NCBI RefSeq assembly: GCF_934630535.1
Contig: NZ_CAKTVU010000016.1
Location: 1-45,864 of the forward strand
Reading direction: 5' to 3'
DNA from: an uncultured Senegalimassilia sp.
Lineage (GTDB): Bacteria; Actinomycetota; Coriobacteriia; Coriobacteriales; Eggerthellaceae
Length of the DNA: 45,864 nt
A model generated the notes under the pieces. It had not been told where the DNA came from. It made no database searches and saw only the letters and a program-made list of their open reading frames with translations. Every line of letters starts with the position of its first letter. The first letter of the stretch is position 1. Below are positions 25,421 to 38,666 of this stretch, one piece after another. The position numbers and the translations under genes were made by a program.

Positions 25421-25963
25421 TTATTCCTCTTCGGAACCTTCGGCCTCCACGTCGAACTCGGTCTCGTCCTCTGCGGTGTACTTCTCGTCGATCTCATCAT
25501 CGCTGTACTCGCCCGGGGCCTTCAAGGCGATCATGAAGTTCGGGGCCTCGCCGATGTATGCCGGCTCGTCCTCGAACTCGACGGTGCCGTCCTCAGAGCA
25601 CTCGTACAGGTAGCCCACGGCGTAGCCCTTGTCGGCACCGGGCACGCCGCCTTCGGCGATGAGAGCATCCTTGGTGCCTTCGTCAACCTCGACATATCCG
25701 TCATAGCACAGCGCATAGGCCTGTGCTCCCTGTGCGTGCTGCACGGTGTGACGAGCCGCATTGAAGCACGCCTCCACAGACTCGCCAGGATGATTCTCGA
25801 TGAACAGGTTCTCCTTGACCGCCAGCGCGGTGAACGGAACCACTTCGTTGCTCTGCGTCAACTTCTGCTTCGCCTCATCCAGCGAGAACAGCATCACCTT
25901 CTCCAAGATCTCGGGAATCTCGGGCACTTCGTTATCCTGATTTTCAACAACGCGATCTGCCAT
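25421..25963 (-). CDS. Acidic hypothetical protein
   Basis: 180 residues; I do not recognise the family. It opens with an acidic run, then a core from about 22 to 150 (EKVMLFSLDEAKQKLTQS, FTALAVKENLFIENHPGESVEACFNAARHTVQ, AYALCYDGYVEVDEGTKDALIAEGG, GYAVGYLYECSEDG). It ends in an Asp/Glu-rich tail of about 30 residues. There is no signal peptide and no membrane segment, so it should be cytosolic. The core mixes strands and one amphipathic helix and is reminiscent of small conserved Actinobacterial proteins of unknown function. Start at 25963 after AAAGGATG; an upstream in-frame ATG (26020) is unlikely. Clear ribosome-binding site, codon bias and terminator support a real gene. Confidence 0.75.
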   Translation of the reverse strand: MADRVVENQDNEVPEIPEILEKVMLFSLDEAKQKLTQSNEVVPFTALAVKENLFIENHPGESVEACFNAARHTVQHAQGAQAYALCYDGYVEVDEGTKDALIAEGGVPGADKGYAVGYLYECSEDGTVEFEDEPAYIGEAPNFMIALKAPGEYSDDEIDEKYTAEDETEFDVEAEGSEEE

Positions 25964-26097
25964 TGCCGCATCCTTTCGGTTTCCTACAATGCGAAAGCCA
26001 CGCCCCCGCATGCATTCCATGATGCATCCAGTGTAGCGTGGCTTTTGCGTGGCAGTATCGTCCTTGCAACGAACCGCTGAAAATCCGCGTTCGGGTT

Positions 26098-26571
26098 TTA
26101 GCGACGATGACGCTTGCGGCGCACCTTGTAGCCCTTCTTCTTGCCGCAGATGCCCTTCTCCTTCATTGCCAGGATCAGCTTCTCGGTGATGGCGTCAAGC
26201 TGGGCGACCTCTTCGGCGCTCAGGCAGGAGATGATCTCCTCGGCAGTCTTATCGTTGGCTTCAGCACGCTTCTCGGCAAGCTCACAACCAAGATCGGTCA
26301 GCTTCACCGCATAGGTGCGCGGCTGATCGACCGACTCGATGGTCACATAGCCGTTGCGTTCGGCCTTCTTCACAACGTCCTTCAAGTTGCTGCGGTTCAT
26401 GCCCAGCGTCTTGGTGAGGTCGCGCTGGGTAGCGCCGTCATCAGTCAGCAGGGCCTGCAGCAGTGCGCCTTGACCGCGCTTAAAGCTCTTCGGGCCGTTC
26501 TTACGGAATGCCAAGCGAACAAGCTTGTTCGCCTTCTTCATCTGAGCCAAAGACTTTGCGGCTTCGTTCAT
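26098..26571 (-). CDS. MarR-like winged-helix regulator with basic C-terminal tail
   Basis: 157 residues. The winged-helix centre is clear: QGALLQALLTDDGATQRDLTKTLGMNRSNLKDVVKKAERNGYVTIESVDQPRTYAVKLTDLGCELAEK, about residues 34-100. It is followed by a dimerisation-type helix with ISCLSAEEVAQLDAITEKLI, as in MarR proteins. Unusually it ends in a strongly basic tail (GKKKGYKVRRKRHRR). A ligand cannot be guessed. The upstream region carries a parS site. ATG at 26571 has AGGAAGGAA before it. No neighbouring gene suggests a target. Confidence 0.8.
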   Translation of the reverse strand: MNEAAKSLAQMKKANKLVRLAFRKNGPKSFKRGQGALLQALLTDDGATQRDLTKTLGMNRSNLKDVVKKAERNGYVTIESVDQPRTYAVKLTDLGCELAEKRAEANDKTAEEIISCLSAEEVAQLDAITEKLILAMKEKGICGKKKGYKVRRKRHRR

Positions 26572-26645
26572 GGTGATTCCTTCCTATAGCGACAAGGTTC
26601 GAGTGTTGTTCGAATGTCTTGAGTATAGAAGCGACGCTTGCCTGA

Positions 26646-26661
26646 TGTTTCACGTGAAACA
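26646..26661. other. parS site (ParB binding), perfect
   Basis: Exact TGTTTCACGTGAAACA in the AT-rich region upstream of the MarR-like gene. The rest of 26662-26840 is AT-rich with no gene or signal I recognise. Confidence 0.94.
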
Positions 26662-26842
26662 TGTTATCCATAAACACTACGCGGATTACTATTTCCCCAG
26701 GTTATATTCATAGATATGATTATTCGTGAATTAGATTGCCTCTTAATTCCGCATTAAGGGATCGCTTTAAAAAGGGCTTTGCAGCCATATTCGATTCAAG
26801 AACACCGCCAGAGGCAACAGGACAACAATCCCTGAAAAAGAA

Positions 26843-26868
26843 AAAGCCCTTGCGCTTGCAAGGGCTTT
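26843..26868 (-). terminator. Terminator of tRNA-Ser(CGA)
   Basis: GCCCTTGC (26846-26853) pairs with GCAAGGGC (26858-26865) around GCTT, extended by AAA/TTT. A T-rich run follows on the minus strand (TTTTTCTTTTT). Confidence 0.9.
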
Positions 26869-26876
26869 ACGATTCC

Positions 26877-26969
26877 TGGCGGAGGAGGAGGGATTCGAAC
26901 CCTCGTCACCGGGGTTGCCGGTGAAACGGTTTTCGAGACCGCCGCATTCAACCACTCTGCCACCCCTCC
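26877..26969 (-). tRNA. tRNA-Ser (anticodon CGA)
   Basis: 93 nt with encoded CCA and a long variable arm, as in tRNA-Ser. The anticodon loop is CTCGAAA between GCGGT and ACCGT. The acceptor GGAGGGG pairs with CTCCTCC (one G-T). Discriminator G73. Confidence 0.95.
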
Positions 26970-27007
26970 GCGTGGGGTGGGTCGGCTGGGTATTTATGCC
27001 GACCTAC

Positions 27008-27036
27008 AAAAAAGGCGTTACCGTAAAGGTTCCGCC
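27008..27036 (-). terminator. Terminator of tRNA-Ser(GGA)
   Basis: On the minus strand GGCG/CGCC and ACC/GGT stems are separated by a small internal loop, followed by six T residues. It lies 10 nt after the tRNA. Confidence 0.75.
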
Positions 27037-27045
27037 GGGATAATC

Positions 27046-27137
27046 TGGCGGAGAGATGGGGATTCGAACCCCAGATACGCTTTTGGCGTATACACGATTT
27101 CCAATCGTGCACCTTCGGCCAGCTCGGTCATCTCTCC
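27046..27137 (-). tRNA. tRNA-Ser (anticodon GGA)
   Basis: 92 nt with encoded CCA. The anticodon loop TTGGAAA lies between ACGAT- and ATCGT-type stems. A long variable arm (TATACGCC/GGCGTAT-like) is present, with acceptor GGAGAGA. Confidence 0.95.
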
Positions 27138-27210
27138 GCTTGCTTACAGACTGCATCGCATTCACGTTTTCTCTCGTGCGCTCATGCAGCGTTTAGGTAT
27201 GTTACACCAT

Positions 27211-28026
27211 TTAATACGAACTCACAAGAGAAAAATACTCATTGTTTTTGCCATTTTTCGCAACTTGCAGCGGCACGTCGAACAGCGAGCTCATCATCTG
27301 GTCGGTCAGCATATCCTCCTTCGCGCCGTCCGCGAACAGCTTTCCCTCCTTGACCAGGACCAATCGCTTGATTTCCGGAATGATGTCTTCCGGATAATGG
27401 GTGATCAGCACGATGCCCTTGCCCGCCCTTGCGAGGTCGCGCATGCTTGAACGCACGTAGTACATGCCCTCCGGATCCAGGCCCGTGCACGGCTCGTCGA
27501 GCAGCAACGTGCTCGGATCATGTACAAGAGCGCGGGCAAAGAGCACACGGCGAGCCTGGCCGCTCGACATGGTCATGATGTCCTGTTCAGCAAGCTTCGC
27601 CACGCCCAGCATATCCATGGCTTCAAGCGCCTTTGCGTGCGTGCGCTCGTCAGGATGAACGTGTCGCGGAAGGCCGAGCGTTCCGAACAAGCCACCCTCT
27701 ACGATATCCACAGCCGGCAGATGAACGTTGATCTGCGCCTGCATGGTAGAAGACACGATTCCCAGCGTTTTGCGCACATCCACCAGCGTCGCGCGTGGGT
27801 TGCCGTTGAACTTCACCGGAGGCTGCTCACGATACAGCGGCATCACTTCCCTGGTGATAAGCTTCACGAACGTCGACTTGCCTGCGCCGTTGGGACCTAG
27901 AAGCGCGATGTTCTCCCCTTTAGCAAGCGAGAATTTGTCAACATGCAGGATGGTTCGTCCCGCTCGCACGACCTCGGCATCGTTAAGCTCGAACAGCGGC
28001 TGCTCTGCGGTATTCTCTTCGTTCAT
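27211..28026 (-). CDS. Orphan ABC transporter ATP-binding protein
   Basis: 271 residues, one ABC nucleotide-binding domain. Walker A LLGPNGAGKSTF near residue 45, signature MSSGQARRVLFARAL near 155, Walker B STLLLDEPCTGLDPEG near 175, and the switch His in VLITHYPED near 210. The sequence resembles the YlmA/ModF-like group, which often lacks a dedicated permease. No membrane or binding-protein gene is adjacent, so substrate and even a transport role are unknown. Start at the ATG at 28026 with AAGGA nine bases upstream; a TTG at 28044 opens the longer frame. Confidence 0.88.
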   Translation of the reverse strand: MNEENTAEQPLFELNDAEVVRAGRTILHVDKFSLAKGENIALLGPNGAGKSTFVKLITREVMPLYREQPPVKFNGNPRATLVDVRKTLGIVSSTMQAQINVHLPAVDIVEGGLFGTLGLPRHVHPDERTHAKALEAMDMLGVAKLAEQDIMTMSSGQARRVLFARALVHDPSTLLLDEPCTGLDPEGMYYVRSSMRDLARAGKGIVLITHYPEDIIPEIKRLVLVKEGKLFADGAKEDMLTDQMMSSLFDVPLQVAKNGKNNEYFSLVSSY

Positions 28027-28047
28027 ATGCCCATTCCTTATCAAACG

Positions 28048-28081
28048 AAGAAGGGAACCCGCTGAAACGGGTTCCCTTCTT
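28048..28081 (-). terminator. Terminator of the parvulin lipoprotein gene
   Basis: A perfect 14-bp stem (AAGAAGGGAACCCG at 28048-28061, complement at 28068-28081), loop CTGAAA, 27 nt past the stop. Confidence 0.75.
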
Positions 28082-28107
28082 GTACTTGCTTTACGCGCCT
28101 TTTCAGG

Positions 28108-29322
28108 CTAGTTTGCCGAAGACTTCCCCTCGGCATCGGTTGCGCTGACGGCATTGTCGGCGGAACCATCCGTGCTAGCGGAGGCGTCGCCGTCCGTCGA
28201 ACCGGCGGCCGACACATTCACGTCGGAATCCGCGGTGCTGGAGGAATCATCGGTCTGATACTTCGACATGTCCACGTCATAAGGCAGGCCGGAGGGCATA
28301 TCGTTGATCTTGAGGTCGGAAGATTCCTTCTTCTCCTTCAGCCAGTTCTGGTAGTTCGTGGTCTTGCCCTGAGACTGCAGCGACTCCTTGATGGTTTCCT
28401 GCCACTCGGAGGGAATCTGGTCGATACTGGTGATCTTCACCGTCTCGGTGCCGTCGTCGGCCTTCTCCTTCGGGGCGCTGAACACGTCGGTGCACTTGAT
28501 GATATGGATGCCATAGCTGCTGGTAACCAATCCGCTGACCTGGTCTTTCTCAAGACTGCTCAGCGCATCGGTGTACTCCTGCACGAACGAGCTGGTCTTA
28601 TCCCAACCCACATCGCCGCCGGCGTCCTTGGAACCCGTATCCTTGGAATACTGCTTGGCGGCCTCGGCGAAATCAAGCTCGCCGGAGTTGATCTTGTTCA
28701 GCACGTCCTGGGCGGTTGCCTCATCATCGGAATCGAACAGGATGTGGCTGGAACGCTTGGCCCCATCGTAGGCGCTGGCGTACATCTGCGCGTACTGGAG
28801 CATATCTTCGCTAGAGGGTTCCTCGGTGGACTCGAAGGTGTTGTACAGCTCCTTCGCCTTCAGCTGCAGCTCGATCTCGGAACGGTACTCATCCTCGGTC
28901 ATGCCGGCCTGCTCAAGAGCGGACTGCCACTTCTCGTCGCTATCGTAGTTCGACTTCATCTTGTCGACGTAGCCATCGACCTCGGAGCTATCGATGGTGA
29001 TGCCCTTTTCCTCGGCTCCGGAGTTGATGAGCTCGCGCGTGACATACGTGTTGATGATCTGCTCGCGCACGCCCGCCGGATCGGTTCCCATCTGGGCCAG
29101 GTAGTTGCCCCAGGAATCCTCATCGGTCAGACCCTGCTGCTCGCGCACGCTTTGGATGTAGTCGGTGACCGTGTCTTCATAGATTTCGGTGCCGTTGATG
29201 GTGGCGGCCACTGCGCCCGAACCGGAATTCTGGTTATTGCTGGAGCAACCGGCAACGCCCATGACGCACGCCGCCGAAAGACCCATCGCGCAAACCGTTG
29301 AGATAATGCGAGATGCCTTCAT
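28108..29322 (-). CDS. PrsA/SurA-like parvulin foldase lipoprotein
   Basis: About 404 residues. The N-terminus MKASRIISTVCAMG leads through a hydrophobic stretch to a lipobox VAGC, so it is a lipoprotein on the outer face of the membrane. A SurA-type helical domain follows (ATINGTEIYEDTVTDYIQSV onwards). The PpiC parvulin domain is at about 190-290 (SSHILFDSDDEATAQDVLNKI, DFAEAAKQYSKD, GGDVGWDKTSSF, GIHIIKCTDV). It ends in a Ser/Asp/Ala-rich tail of about 60 residues. Expected role: prolyl isomerase/chaperone folding exported proteins. Start at 29322 after GAGGAAGGG; a longer frame to 29442 would hide the signal peptide. Confidence 0.9.
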   Translation of the reverse strand: MKASRIISTVCAMGLSAACVMGVAGCSSNNQNSGSGAVAATINGTEIYEDTVTDYIQSVREQQGLTDEDSWGNYLAQMGTDPAGVREQIINTYVTRELINSGAEEKGITIDSSEVDGYVDKMKSNYDSDEKWQSALEQAGMTEDEYRSEIELQLKAKELYNTFESTEEPSSEDMLQYAQMYASAYDGAKRSSHILFDSDDEATAQDVLNKINSGELDFAEAAKQYSKDTGSKDAGGDVGWDKTSSFVQEYTDALSSLEKDQVSGLVTSSYGIHIIKCTDVFSAPKEKADDGTETVKITSIDQIPSEWQETIKESLQSQGKTTNYQNWLKEKKESSDLKINDMPSGLPYDVDMSKYQTDDSSSTADSDVNVSAAGSTDGDASASTDGSADNAVSATDAEGKSSAN

Positions 29323-29496
29323 AAAACCCTTCCTCAAACGCATGAAACCGCTGGACAGACGCGTCCCACGGTCAAATCGAATGCCTCGTGGGTATTTTCC
29401 CACACGGCGGAATTCGCCTTTCTTCCAGCACAATATGCCCATGCAGGTTTCACAGGAGCTGGGCTTTCCTACAGCATTCGAGGTACTTCCCCATAG

Positions 29497-29521
29497 AAAA
29501 AGGCGGCCCGAAGGCCGCCTT
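29497..29521 (-). terminator. Terminator of typA
   Basis: AAGGCGGCC (29500-29508) pairs with GGCCGCCTT (29513-29521); on the minus strand the loop is TTCG and TTTTT follows. Confidence 0.88.
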
Positions 29522-29533
29522 ATGGGATTTTAG

Positions 29534-29573
29534 CCGGTTCGATCTCACCTGCTTTGCAATGCGATCGAACCGG
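29534..29573 (-). other. Second hairpin downstream of typA
   Basis: Perfect 11-bp arms CCGGTTCGATC (29534-29544) and complement (29563-29573) with an 18-nt loop, between the typA stop and its terminator. There is no T-run; it may protect the 3' end of the message. Confidence 0.5.
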
Positions 29574-29606
29574 TGTTCACACATGAAGCCGAAAACGACT
29601 GTTGCG

Positions 29607-31418
<1,812 letters not shown>

Positions 31419-31427
31419 ACGGGTGTG

Positions 31428-31988
31428 CTACTCCTCTTCAGATTCTTGCGCGATTTTGCGCTCTTCCCTATTCAATTCTTCAATATGCTCGGTAAGCGTG
31501 TTGATGGAACGTTGCGATGATACCACCTGGACAATTCCCCAAATAGCCGCAGTCGAGGCAATAGCCGCAACCACACCGAACAACCCGAAAGGGCGTCGGC
31601 CGCAGAACAAAGCCACCAATCCGCCGATAGCCGCCATTCCCATGCCGTTGCGGCGTTCGTCGTACACCGCATCGCGTTGGCGCACTAGCTGCGTCCTGGC
31701 CGCGGCTATGCCGGCGAGACGGGCATCGACATCGTCGTAAGCCGCGCGCGTCGAACGCCCCGAGAACGAGGAGCCGCCTGCTTTCCTGCGACCTTTGGAT
31801 GACGTCAGGAAATCGTAGGCCTCCTGCAAGTTCTTGAATTGCTCGGTTGCCCGGTCCTGCAGCTTTTTATTGGTGGCGAAGCGGTCGGGATGCAGGATCT
31901 GCGCCGTTTCGCGATAAGCCGTCTTGATATCCTCGTCGGTAGCGTCCTCGTCCAACCCTAAGGCACGCAATGCTTCCAGACGGTTCAT
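31428..31988 (-). CDS. Membrane-anchored J-domain protein
   Basis: 186 residues. An N-terminal J domain (1-65) has the HPD motif in AQILHPDRFATN and the typical EQFKNLQEAYDFLTSS helix. A Ser/Arg/Gly linker follows, then a helical segment and two closely spaced hydrophobic stretches (about 118-155: AAIGGLVALFC and FGVVAAIASTAAIWGIVQV). It ends with a charged coil. It would recruit DnaK to the membrane. It is upstream of typA with a 9-nt gap. It is not DnaJ (no zinc domain). ATG at 31988. Confidence 0.85.
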   Translation of the reverse strand: MNRLEALRALGLDEDATDEDIKTAYRETAQILHPDRFATNKKLQDRATEQFKNLQEAYDFLTSSKGRRKAGGSSFSGRSTRAAYDDVDARLAGIAAARTQLVRQRDAVYDERRNGMGMAAIGGLVALFCGRRPFGLFGVVAAIASTAAIWGIVQVVSSQRSINTLTEHIEELNREERKIAQESEEE

Positions 31989-32033
31989 GACACCTCGCTT
32001 ACCAGCTCGACCGTTTCCTACCCCAATACGAAA

Positions 32034-32092
32034 GCAGGCCCGTTAACGGACCTGCGGACAAAAAAATTGCAGGCCCGTTTCCGGACCTGCAA
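32034..32092 (-). terminator. Tandem terminator of tRNA-Ala
   Basis: Two near-identical hairpins: GCAGG.CCGTT/AACGG.CCTGC (32034-32055) and TTGCAGG.CCG/CGG.CCTGCAA (32067-32092). On the minus strand the tRNA-proximal one is followed by seven T residues. Confidence 0.85.
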
Positions 32093-32103
32093 ATAATCTT
32101 AAA

Positions 32104-32179
32104 TGGTGGAGGTTAGGGGGATCGAACCCCTGACCTCAGGCTTGCAAAGCCCGCGCTCTCCCAGCTGAGCTAAACCCCC
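32104..32179 (-). tRNA. tRNA-Ala (anticodon TGC)
   Basis: 76 nt with encoded CCA. The acceptor GGGGGTT pairs with AACCTCC; the anticodon loop TTTGCAA carries TGC. It lies 71 nt after tRNA-Ile. Confidence 0.96.
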
Positions 32180-32198
32180 AACTCGCACTTTACAATAA

Positions 32199-32240
32199 TA
32201 AACGCTCCACCGGCAAACTCGGCTCACGGTGGAGCGTTTA
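32199..32240 (-). terminator. Hairpin between tRNA-Ile and tRNA-Ala
   Basis: Perfect 14-bp arms (32199-32212 and 32227-32240, TAAACGCTCCACCG) with a 14-nt loop. On the minus strand TTATTATTG follows. It suggests each tRNA is terminated separately or the RNA is processed here. Confidence 0.7.
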
Positions 32241-32250
32241 TCGCAAATAC

Positions 32251-32327
<77 letters not shown>

Positions 32328-32346
32328 CTTCGAAAAGTGCTCGTTT

Positions 32347-32376
32347 ATTATAACCAGGGTTTCCAAGAATGGTCAA
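32347..32376 (-). promoter_or_regulatory. Promoter of tRNA-Ile/tRNA-Ala
   Basis: On the minus strand TTGACC (32371-32376) and TATAAT (32347-32352) have an 18-nt spacer, 19 nt before the tRNA. Confidence 0.72.
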
Positions 32377-32457
32377 GAAGAATTTTCAACTTTTAGGAAA
32401 ATTTTTTCCAACCGCAGTTTTACAGAAGAAACCGCAGGTCAGAGCCTTAATCACGCG

Positions 32458-32463
32458 TATAAT
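32458..32463 (+). promoter_or_regulatory. Possible -10 element of the bifunctional-nuclease family gene
   Basis: A perfect TATAAT 70 nt before the start codon, with no recognisable -35 at 16-18 nt. Confidence 0.35.
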
Positions 32464-32532
32464 CCCTTATATAGAGCTACCTGAAGGGCTCGATTTTATA
32501 TATGAGCGAAACGCTTATAGTTAGGAGCAGGC

Positions 32533-33042
32533 TTGGTTCCCATCGCCGTGCAAAAGATCATCGTCGGAAGCGCTCCGGGTCCTTCCATCCTTGTGTTGCA
32601 GCCTATCGAGGAAAGCCCCGTGCCTGGAACATCGCGCATCGTTCCCATCATGGTGGGTGCCGCCGAAGCTGCTCAACTGCATCTGGCGGTCACCCATACC
32701 AAGGTGGCACGCCCTACTACGCACGACCTGCTTCTCGACGCCCTTACAAATCTTGACGCAAGCGTCGACCACGTCCTTATCGACAAGGTGAAGGGATCTT
32801 TGTTCTTCGCAAAGCTTACGCTGCGCCAGCACGGAAGGCTTATCGAACTTGATGCTCGTCCCAGCGATGCGCTCTCCCTGGCGTTGCGCGAGGATTCGCC
32901 GATCTATATCAACGAGGACGTGCTCGAGCGCGCTTCGTATCCCTATATCGTTCGCAAGCCCATCGAGGACGAATCTGCCGAAGAGGAGCTTGAGGAGTTC
33001 CGCTCATTCCTGGAGAACCTCGATCCGAAGGATTTCTCGTAA
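32533..33042 (+). CDS. Bifunctional nuclease family protein (DUF151)
   Basis: 169 residues, TTG start after AGGAG (a GTG follows at 32548). The DUF151/BFN core is visible: IVPIMVGAAEAAQLHLAVTH near 37-56, RPTTHDLLLDALTNLDASVDHVLIDKVKGSLFFAKLTL, and the signature LDARPSDALSLALREDSPIYINEDVLERA near 105-133. Plant and bacterial members have reported DNase/RNase activity, and the domain also occurs in actinobacterial and Thermotoga proteins of unknown role. It has an acidic tail (EDESAEEELEEFRSFLENLD). It is one of the few + strand genes in this arm, facing the replication fork and convergent with gyrA. Confidence 0.88.
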   Translation: MVPIAVQKIIVGSAPGPSILVLQPIEESPVPGTSRIVPIMVGAAEAAQLHLAVTHTKVARPTTHDLLLDALTNLDASVDHVLIDKVKGSLFFAKLTLRQHGRLIELDARPSDALSLALREDSPIYINEDVLERASYPYIVRKPIEDESAEEELEEFRSFLENLDPKDFS

Positions 33043-33115
33043 CGCCGATCAGGCTGCCCACGCGCGAGGTATAAGCTCCCGCGATAGATCAGGTCGGCTG
33101 TACCCTAAATCAAGA

Positions 33116-33131
33116 TGTTTCACGTGAAACA
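33116..33131. other. parS site (ParB binding), perfect
   Basis: Exact TGTTTCACGTGAAACA between the convergent BFN and gyrA genes. Confidence 0.94.
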
Positions 33132-33166
33132 TCCCATGCGGCCAGACAACAATGCACCCATGCAAC

Positions 33167-33198
33167 AAGAGAGCCGCCCCAAACGGAGCGGCTTTCTT
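33167..33198 (-). terminator. Terminator of gyrA
   Basis: AAGAGAGCCGC (33167-33177) pairs with GCGGCTTTCTT (33188-33198) with one G-T; 10-nt loop, short broken T-run. It lies 35 nt past the gyrA stop. Confidence 0.6.
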
Positions 33199-33232
33199 AC
33201 AAGCTTGCATATGTCGGTAGCTAGCTGGCTGG

Positions 33233-35965
<2,733 letters not shown>

Positions 35966-35974
35966 TCAATTCTC

Positions 35975-37942
<1,968 letters not shown>

Positions 37943-38075
37943 GCTCCTCTAGTATTGAATGTTTCGATTCCGGATGGTTCTGGAACCTATTGATTTTATC
38001 ACAACGCGTCTTGGCACCGGGGCTCTTCACGCCCTTTACAGGCCTTCAGATGCCTTCTAAGGCATGATTTTCAAT
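37943..38075. other. gyrB-dciA intergenic region
   Basis: 133 nt. It holds a small dyad TGCCTT/AAGGCA at about 38050-38063 without a T-run, and an AT-rich TTGTGATAAAAT on the minus strand (near 38000) that could be part of a gyrB promoter. No firm signal. Confidence 0.3.
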
Positions 38076-38666
38076 CTATAGATCACTTTTGCCGTTTTTT
38101 GCGCGCCCAGGCTTTTCGCTTGCCTCCAAGGCTTTCAGGATTGATTCCCTGAGGCGCTTATCCTCAACGCCTGCGGCCTGCTCGCGCAAACGAGCCACGG
38201 CCTCGGGGCTGATAAGCGGATCGGGGGCGTGCGCGGCCCGGGCGGCCTGTTGCGCGGCGCGCGCCGCCTCCTCGCGAAACGGGTGGCGGGCCTTCATGTC
38301 GAAGCGCGCGGGTTTGATGGAGAACAAGGCAACATGCTCGCCCTGTTCGTTAAGGCGGATCTTCAGCATTTCCTGGCGAGCATCGATATCCGAACGAATC
38401 ATGGCGTCATCGCAATACACCACGAGCAGGGTCTTGCCCGCGGGCACGCGCGCCGCCATAGGGTCGTTGGCCTGCTCGGGTTTCATGATGTACACGCCGT
38501 TGGTATGGTCGAGCACCAGCGGCGCGGAATCGCGATAGACGGCCTCCACGGCGCATTTCCAGCGAACGTGCACCTCCGCAACGCGCTGAGAACGTGCGGC
38601 TTGGGCGCCGGCGGCGCCAAGGCTTCGCAGCAATTGCTGCAAGCCGCTGCCAAGATCGGCCATCAT
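38076..38666 (-). CDS. dciA: DciA-like protein (DUF721), probable helicase loader
   Basis: 196 residues. The DUF721 core is at about 30-130: VRWKCAVEAVYRDSAPLVLDHTNGVYIM, KTLLVVYCDDAMIRSDIDARQEMLKIRLNEQ, then basic and Ala/Arg-rich helices to the end. DciA is the ancestral loader or operator of DnaB, used by bacteria that lack DnaC/DnaI, and recF-neighbouring DUF721 genes are common in Actinobacteria. Its ATG overlaps the recF stop by four bases (ATGA), showing translational coupling. An Arg/Lys-rich C-terminus probably binds DNA. The assignment rests on size, position and core motif. Confidence 0.82.
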   Translation of the reverse strand: MMADLGSGLQQLLRSLGAAGAQAARSQRVAEVHVRWKCAVEAVYRDSAPLVLDHTNGVYIMKPEQANDPMAARVPAGKTLLVVYCDDAMIRSDIDARQEMLKIRLNEQGEHVALFSIKPARFDMKARHPFREEAARAAQQAARAAHAPDPLISPEAVARLREQAAGVEDKRLRESILKALEASEKPGRAKNGKSDL

